From Patellaria atrata CBS 101060 (Eukaryota > Ascomycota > Dothideomycetes > Patellariales > Patellariaceae): a stretch of DNA of 64,000 nucleotides. Location: contig MU006092.1 of the NCBI GenBank assembly GCA_010093705.1, positions 934,567 to 998,566 on the forward strand, read 5' to 3'. Positions 57,898 to 64,000 of this stretch are shown here, piece after piece (position 1 is the first letter of the stretch; every line of letters starts with the position of its first letter). The translations under genes and the position numbers were made by a program. The notes under the pieces are model-generated. The model ran no database searches. It was not told the origin of the DNA and saw only the letters and a list, made by a program, of their open reading frames with translations.

Positions 57898-60888
57898 TAT
57901 AAAGAATGTGGAAGGAGCGTATTGGGACGAGAAGCAAGGGGGGATGGGATGTTGTCGGGGGCGGTCAAAGAATGGAGTATGAAATTATCGAGTGCGGATC
58001 GGTAGACCTGCTTAATGCCTATATAACCCATCTATCGTTAGAATACGTCTTTCACGAAGTTTATGCTAACTATATATATCTACGCAGAACAATGGGTAGT
58101 GGCCGGGGGGAAGCTCTTCAGATAATTTGCGTATTCGGTACAGTTTTATCCTCATTCCAAGTGGACATAGGACAGCTCCAATAATTGTTGATTCATCATA
58201 ATATACCCAATGATACCGGCTTATTCAAATAGTGCTACAGGAGATTCACGTACCGAGAGGAGAGAGAGAGAAGGTGAGGGTACCTTAAGGTATAAATGGT
58301 CGTGATGAGGTTGTATGTGTCAAGTTGAGGAAGCTGCAATTGTGCTGCACGGACTTGAACGGGAGAGCTTCGGTTGTTGATCAGGTTTTAAACAGAACTC
58401 TATCATCACCACCAGCTCACAAGAACACCATCTCATTGTCCCGTCAAGCTTCAACGAGTTAGTAGCACAGTAAAATCTCACTCTCACGCATCATAACAGC
58501 ATAGCCTCGAACTACAAGGCAAATGCATGACCTCTATGCTCCAAAATATAAGCTTCCCATTCGATTGGGGGTAATGTGGACAATATATAGAGTAGTCCTT
58601 TATTATCCCCTCTCCCAGCTACCCTTAAATCAGTGGATAGCATCAAGAGAGAGTCTATACAGCTCTCTTGTCCCACGATGCTGCTTCCAGCGGCTCACGT
58701 AGATACATAAGCCGCAAGGCATTCATCTCGTCTTTGGGTTCAATAAGCCTTCGAAACCCTTCCATTCAACTTGCTGTCATTGTGATGTGGACTTCCATCT
58801 GGATTCCTACAAACTTTGGTGGTGATGCTCGTGTGACTACTCATTAGTATGAAAATAGGGTGGTGAGGGGTAGCTAAAGTTATTCTGTACATCATGTTTC
58901 AGAATCACCGCTATCCGAGATCTGAGACTCGCTGATGAGGTAATAATAGGTGGGTGTACTGGTAGTAAGTGGGTTACGCAGGCGTTCTGGAAGTCAACAG
59001 GGCGCACTCTCTCCTGAACTCTCGCAAGATATAGCAAGGGGTATCTCAACTCTGACAAGTCACACCCTGGGATGAGCGCGATCGTACTTACGATGGCCTG
59101 AGAGAACGACTTCACACTTCAGAAATCGGTGATGATGCTGAAAGTAGTCATACCGGCCTGTGTCCATTATTCTAGTCCATCCTTCAAACTACTGTAGAAC
59201 TAAGGAGCCATACGGTAGTCGGTAAAACTTGAAGGAAAGAATTTTCTAGTTGCACCAGCATATCCTATTTCGGATTTCGGCTGGTCAAGCTTTTCAGAAG
59301 CGGAATCTGCCAATTTGAGTCAGTGAAGCACCGTAGTGGACGTTTGCTCGCGTGTCTTGTGGGTTTGATAGATCCGACGGACGAGTTCTGGCTTTTTGAT
59401 GTCTACAAAAAGCTGGGAATACGTAGTCGAGGGATTTCAACAAATGGAAACCTCGGTGATCTATTGGCTTCAGCTACGTTCACGTGGTAGAAGATTCAAC
59501 GGACACCTGACCGAGATCCTGCTCCAGCAAAGGAACGCAGCTTCATCTTGCATCTTCTGATCTCGAAAGGTTCTTTTTTGGTGTGTCCTGTCAACCAGCA
59601 AGCGCCGAAATACGAAGGACTTGTAACCCCACACAAAGTTGCCTTCAATCCTTCAACGCCAACCAATCAAGGCGAGATTCGAATGGGGAGCCGAGGAATG
59701 AATGACAAGGGCGGCGTCCCCGGACTGGGTCACGGAATGCACTCCATCAGAGCTCGTGGCGTTTGCGGCCATACTGATAACGGAAACAATCACCGCTTGA
59801 CGTGCTATGCTTGTTCAAAGTAGCATCGTGAGTTTTATTCTTGACCGCAAAAGACGATGTTTGGAATTTTCCATCAGAGCTTGTAAAGACGTGGTGAATG
59901 TGTCATTATCCTTCGGGACGCGACAAGACAGCTTCAACCTACGGCGACCAAAGACTGGGGATCCTGGATCTAACCCGAGTGTTCTCGAGCAACATAAGCG
60001 CAATTCAGCCGCTTCTCTGTACACCCGCCGACACCCTAGACATTAATGGTGTAATATAGAGAATCCCAATTTCGGGGTTCAACTCGAACAGATGCATAAG
60101 GTCCCCGGCCGACGAGTTTCTAGATTTCCACGTATCTGTCCCAGGAAGTTCAACGAAACTCACCCAACACATGCCTTTTCCATCCCACAATTCCACAAAA
60201 ACAGCTGAGTGAGACGGAAGTGAGGTCGGAGTAAGGTATCAAATAAACAGCGGGATAGCGTTACATACGTACGTGGTGTTACGACAAGCTTTAGTTTGCT
60301 TTTCGCGCCTCAAGCCTTCTTCGGGTGCTTGCGTCTTTTAAGAACACCACCAGCATCAACCAGTGCCAGCCACTCAACTTCTTTCTACTCTTGGCGATAT
60401 AATGAGGAGGCGCTAATTCGAGTCCATCATGAATCTTGCATACTTTTTGCTGCCAAATCGCGGAGAAGCAAACGGCAGAACTACATGTCTGACCAATCGT
60501 GACCTTTTTGCTGTTCGGTGGCGCCCCGCAAAGTGAGCAAGTCTGACCGTTGCGGTTACACTTTGAGGGCGCATCGTGGACAAGACGGAAAGAAAGGCAA
60601 GTACCGCACAGCAGAGCTGTAAGAGAGAGTGACTCGTAAAAGCTTGAAGAGGTGCTTCTATTGGCTTTTTTTTTTCACGCCACTTCGTTTTGGGACGGAT
60701 ATCAGCGGTCTGCCTTCCATCTTGACCTTCCACTATGGTCATCAGTTCATCATGCACCACCAGTTTCTTCTGAGCGAAGAAACTCCGGCACGGCGTTGAC
60801 GGGAGATGGATTTTAGTGTGCGGTACATTCATCGGTATATTCGGTAGAGCGTAGTGGTGAAGAAGTTTGATAAGTGGTACTGTTTGAA

Positions 60889-60959
60889 GATTCAGTAGGT
60901 AGATTCAGTAGGTAGATTCAGTAGGTAGATTCAGTAGGTAGATTCGGTAGGTAGAGTCA
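60889..60959 (+). repeat. 13-bp tandem repeat, 5.5 copies
   Basis: Five units of GATTCAGTAGGTA (the last with one change) plus a partial unit. It is non-coding. Confidence 0.92.
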
Positions 60960-61362
60960 GGTTAACAAGTTAACAATTAGCAGAGGAAAACCCGAATGGA
61001 AGGTAACAGCGGAGGCGATACTTGATCTGGTAGGCGGAGGACGGAGATGCATGTCGTAATTGGGTTTGGTCCAAGTGTTGGAGAAAGATGGAAGGCGTGA
61101 AGGATGCCGCACCGTCGCATGTCCATAAGAGTTTTACTGGGGTTCATCTTTCACAACTTCAAGATGTATCTCTCCACTCCAGATTTGAATTGATTTCAGT
61201 GGCCAACCCATCCCGTACCGTACCCTTATGGGGTTTATGGTATGCTTTGCGTGTGCCAACCAACCCCCGTAAAAATCAACAGTGTGTTGAATGAGCTTTG
61301 ACGTTCCTCTGGCATCTCTACGGGCTGGCTGGTTCTACTGGTTGATCAGTGCCCTACACGCT

Positions 61363-61420
61363 GGCCCATCTCGCCCATCTATCTCGCCCATCTCGCCCAT
61401 CTCGCCCATCTCGCCCATCT
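61363..61420 (+). repeat. 9-bp tandem repeat (TCGCCCATC)
   Basis: Six units of TCGCCCATC or close variants, interrupted once by TATC. It is G-poor on the plus strand and lies about 600 bp upstream of the sugar transporter. Confidence 0.88.
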
Positions 61421-62028
61421 TGGAGTTACAGTAGTTACTCTGGACTCGGAGCAATCACATGGGGAGATGGAATTACTTCGCATTTCAAGTTAGTAAAAGG
61501 TAGATTACTGTACATTTCAGAGGCAATACTCCTAACCAACATGGTCTTACGGTCTTGGATTGACGAGCTAACCATAGTTCGAGTAACCGGGGCTTTGTTC
61601 TTCTGTACTTTCTTACCGTTGCAAGCGTCCAACCACCATGGCTCAAACAAAGAAGTTACAAGGGCATCATCTCTAAAATCGCCGCACTAGAACAATTCCA
61701 TACCACACGATGGGTCAGGTCGTGATGCATCAGATGCAGGTCATGGGCCTCATGGGCACCTTCCTCTCCCCTCCCCCAGCTTGAACCCCCAGTATCACCC
61801 AGCCCATTGCTCCAGGTATAACTACCTCCCCTGACCCCCGCAAATCTCACAACCTTTCATTTATCTCTTTGTGTCCTTTCTTTTAAACTCTGCCAGTCTT
61901 CATATACAAGCAGAGGGTAGGGTAGCTTTCTCTCCTTTTACCTCTCCTCAATCCCCCCATTGTTTGGACGACAAACATCCCATCCCATCCCATCCTTCCA
62001 TCTACTCAAAGAGCTCCAATCCGACAAC

Positions 62029-63702
62029 ATGCCTGGTGGACCAGTTCTGGTCGCCGCGACCGACGCGACTCGCGTTGAGGCGCCGGTCACCCTCAAAGCA
62101 TACCTTATGTGTGCTTTCGCTGCCTTTGGCGGTATCTTCTTCGGTTATGACTCTGGATACATCAATGGTGTCCTCGCGATGGAATATGTTGTCCACAAGT
62201 ACACCGGTTTGGATCCTGAGACCACCGCCGATGATGATTTCGTTCTTCCCTCATGGCAAAAATCTCTCATCGTCTCTATCCTCTCTCTCGGTACCTTCTT
62301 CGGCGCCATCATTGCTGGTGATTGCGCAGACTTCATCGGTCGTCGTACCACCGTCATCACCGGTTGCTTCATCTTTTGCATCGGTGTCGTCATGCAGACT
62401 GCTTCCACAGAGTACAAGCTTCTCGTTGCCGGTCGTGCTATTGCCGGTATTGGTGTCGGTTTCGTCTCCGCCATCATCATCCTCTACATGTCAGAAATCG
62501 CGCCAAAGAAGGTTCGTGGTGCCATCGTTTCTGGATATCAATTCTGCATCACCATCGGTCTACTCCTGGCTTCCTGCGTCGATTATGGCACCGAGGACTA
62601 CGATACCACCGCATCTTACCGCATTCCTATTGCTCTCCAAATGCTCTGGGCCATCATCCTTGCCGTTGGCTTGTTCTTCCTCCCTGAATCTCCCCGTTAC
62701 TTCGTCAAGCGTGGAAATCTCGACAAGGCCGCCGAGGTTCTTGCGAGACTTCGAGGTCAATCACGTGACTCCGAGTATATTCAGATGGAATTGGCTGAAA
62801 TCGTTGCCAACCATGAGTATGAGCTTCAAGTCATCCCTCAAGGCAGCTATATCAACAGCTGGGCGCAATGTTTCAAGGGCAGTCTCTGGAAGCCCAACAG
62901 CAATCTTCGCCGTACCATTCTTGGAACTTCCCTTCAAATGATGCAGCAGTGGACTGGTGTAAACTTCGTCTTCTACTTTGGGACCAGTTTCTTCGATGAT
63001 CTGGGAACCATCGACGACCCCTTCCTTATCTCCCTAATCACCACCCTCGTCAACGTGCTCTCTACCCCTATCTCCTTCTGGACCATTGAGAAGTTCGGTC
63101 GTCGCCCACTTCTTATCTGGGGTGCTCTCGGTATGGTTATCTGCCAGTTCATCGTCGCCATCGTTGGTGTTACCACCGATAATGACTCCTCCACAAAGGC
63201 TATGATCGCCTTCATCTGTATCTACATCTTCTTCTTCGCCTCCACCTGGGGTCCCGGTGCTTGGGTCGTCATCGGCGAGATTTTCCCTCTCCCCATCCGT
63301 TCCCGCGGTGTCGGTCTCTCCACCGCCTCCAACTGGCTCTGGAACTGCGTAAGTCCCAATCTCACATTTCCCAAATCGACTCTCAGCTAACAAACTCGCC
63401 AGATCATCGCTGTCATCACCCCCTACATGGTCGGTACCGACAAGGGTAACCTCGGACCTCGCGTCTTCTTCATCTGGGGCTCTCTCTGCGCCGTCTGCTT
63501 CGTCTACGCGTACTTCCTCGTCTACGAGACTAAGGGTCTCACCCTCGAGCAAGTCGATCGCCTCATGGAGGAGACCACCCCCCGCACTTCGAGCAAGTGG
63601 GTACCGCACAGCACCTACGCCTCCGAGATGGGTCTCACCGAGAAGGGAACCTTGCAACCCGAAGTCATCGACGACGTCGTGCGCAGGGGTTCCGCGGTAT
63701 AG
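62029..63702 (+). CDS. MFS sugar (hexose) transporter
   Basis: Two exons, 62029-63348 and 63403-63702, with a 54-bp intron in phase 0, give 539 residues and 12 membrane segments. Sugar-porter signatures are present: FGGIFFGYDSGYINGVLAME in helix 1, GDCADFIGRRTT after helix 2, LPESPRYFVKRG after helix 6, QQWTGVNFVFYFGTSFF in helix 7, KFGRRPLLIWG and YETKGLTLEQVDRL after helix 12. It should carry hexoses by proton symport at the plasma membrane; the exact sugar cannot be read. Coding bias is strong (C-ending codons), suggesting high expression. A longer frame from 61960 begins with TTG, so the ATG at 62029 is used. Confidence 0.94.
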
Positions 63703-64000
63703 AGTCCCTCTGTCTCGGGTTCAGGATGTGAAGTAGTGCGAACGCGTTATATACCATTGATTCTGGGGATTAGGATGTAGGGGTGTTTTTTGTGTCATTT
63801 ATGAAGCCATATATTTTGCATAATATGAGAGATATAAAGTTTTTGCATCGTGGTCTTGATTATCGTTACTTTTGCGCTCTGTCTGGTTCCTCATCATTTG
63901 CATCGCGTGTATAACTCTTGTTGCTACCGTATGTTTTTTAAGGTTCACAAACCTCCATCCATACCTCCATCCACACCTCCATCCACACCTCCATCCACAC
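63703..64000. other. 3' flank of the sugar transporter
   Basis: This 298-bp stretch is non-coding and ends in a 12-bp tandem repeat that runs out of the window. Confidence 0.5.
63951..64000 (+). repeat. 12-bp tandem repeat (ACCTCCATCCAC), cut by the window edge
   Basis: Four units and the first two bases of a fifth are visible. The array continues beyond the window, so its size is unknown. Confidence 0.9.

Larger units (their letters stand above)
57898..62028. other. 4.1-kb divergent intergenic region
   Basis: This long region lies between Ssu72 (minus) and the sugar transporter (plus). It contains a 13-bp and a 9-bp tandem repeat. Candidate frames (for example 59548-59823 and 60413-60832) match nothing known and overlap other frames. 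The 300 bp before 62029 are C/T-rich with ATCCC repeats, as in a strong promoter and leader. Confidence 0.5.

Noticed and set aside
60413-60832. 139-codon open frame on the minus strand with an ATG
   Set aside because: No recognisable domain, and a shorter frame overlaps it on the other strand; not enough to call a gene.
61871-62941. 356-codon open frame on the plus strand
   Set aside because: It overlaps the sugar transporter in another frame; Ser/Pro-rich translation is typical of shadows of C-ending codons.
63034-63657. 207-codon open frame on the minus strand
   Set aside because: Antisense shadow of the sugar transporter.

Overview
The window is nuclear DNA of a filamentous ascomycete (Pezizomycotina). 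The evidence is the gene set (DUF3405, PTH11-like rhodopsin-domain protein, bZIP-DUF3425, S28 peptidase, GH6, GH11, Mtr-type amino-acid carrier) together with many short GT-AG introns of about 44-100 bp. Several proteins resemble those of Leotiomycetes (Sclerotinia/Rhynchosporium-like fungi), but that placement is inference. Most exon models below were assembled by reading through splice sites, checking phase, and matching conserved family motifs; all coordinates span introns.

Layout: 1-1787 holds the 5' part of a transcription-factor-like gene running off the left edge, followed by a 6-kb gene-free stretch with a tandem pair of a dispersed repeat. 7.8-18.7 kb carries a DUF3405 type II membrane protein, a SUR7/PalI-type membrane protein divergent from a secreted PLC-like phosphodiesterase, an amino-acid transporter and a small secreted cysteine-containing protein. 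20.1-30 kb has a GH6 protein that appears to have lost catalytic residues, a GT4-type glycosyltransferase, a mitochondrial-looking hemerythrin and a seven-helix rhodopsin-domain protein. 31.6-33.2 kb has a six-exon O-methyltransferase. 33.2-40.6 kb is gene-poor, with one decayed gene and one secreted cysteine-rich protein gene.

40.6-46.9 kb is a plastic region. A pogo/Tigger-type DNA transposon with perfect 43-bp terminal inverted repeats carries two nonsense codons. Next come a two-exon hypothetical gene, a bZIP-DUF3425 regulator with an in-frame stop, a divergent short-chain dehydrogenase whose exons do not join cleanly, and a 15-bp minisatellite. From 47.7 kb on, housekeeping and secretion genes dominate: GH11 xylanase, KDEL-receptor family protein, ribosomal protein uL14, S28 serine peptidase, Ssu72 CTD phosphatase and a sugar transporter.

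Several genes fit a life on plant or other polymeric material: GH11, GH6-like, S28 peptidase, sugar and amino-acid uptake, and small secreted proteins. There is no convincing biosynthetic cluster. The most unusual items are the probable GH6 pseudoenzyme, the broken bZIP next to a damaged SDR, the transposon with pristine ends but a stopped reading frame, and an interspersed repeat seen three times about 21 kb apart.
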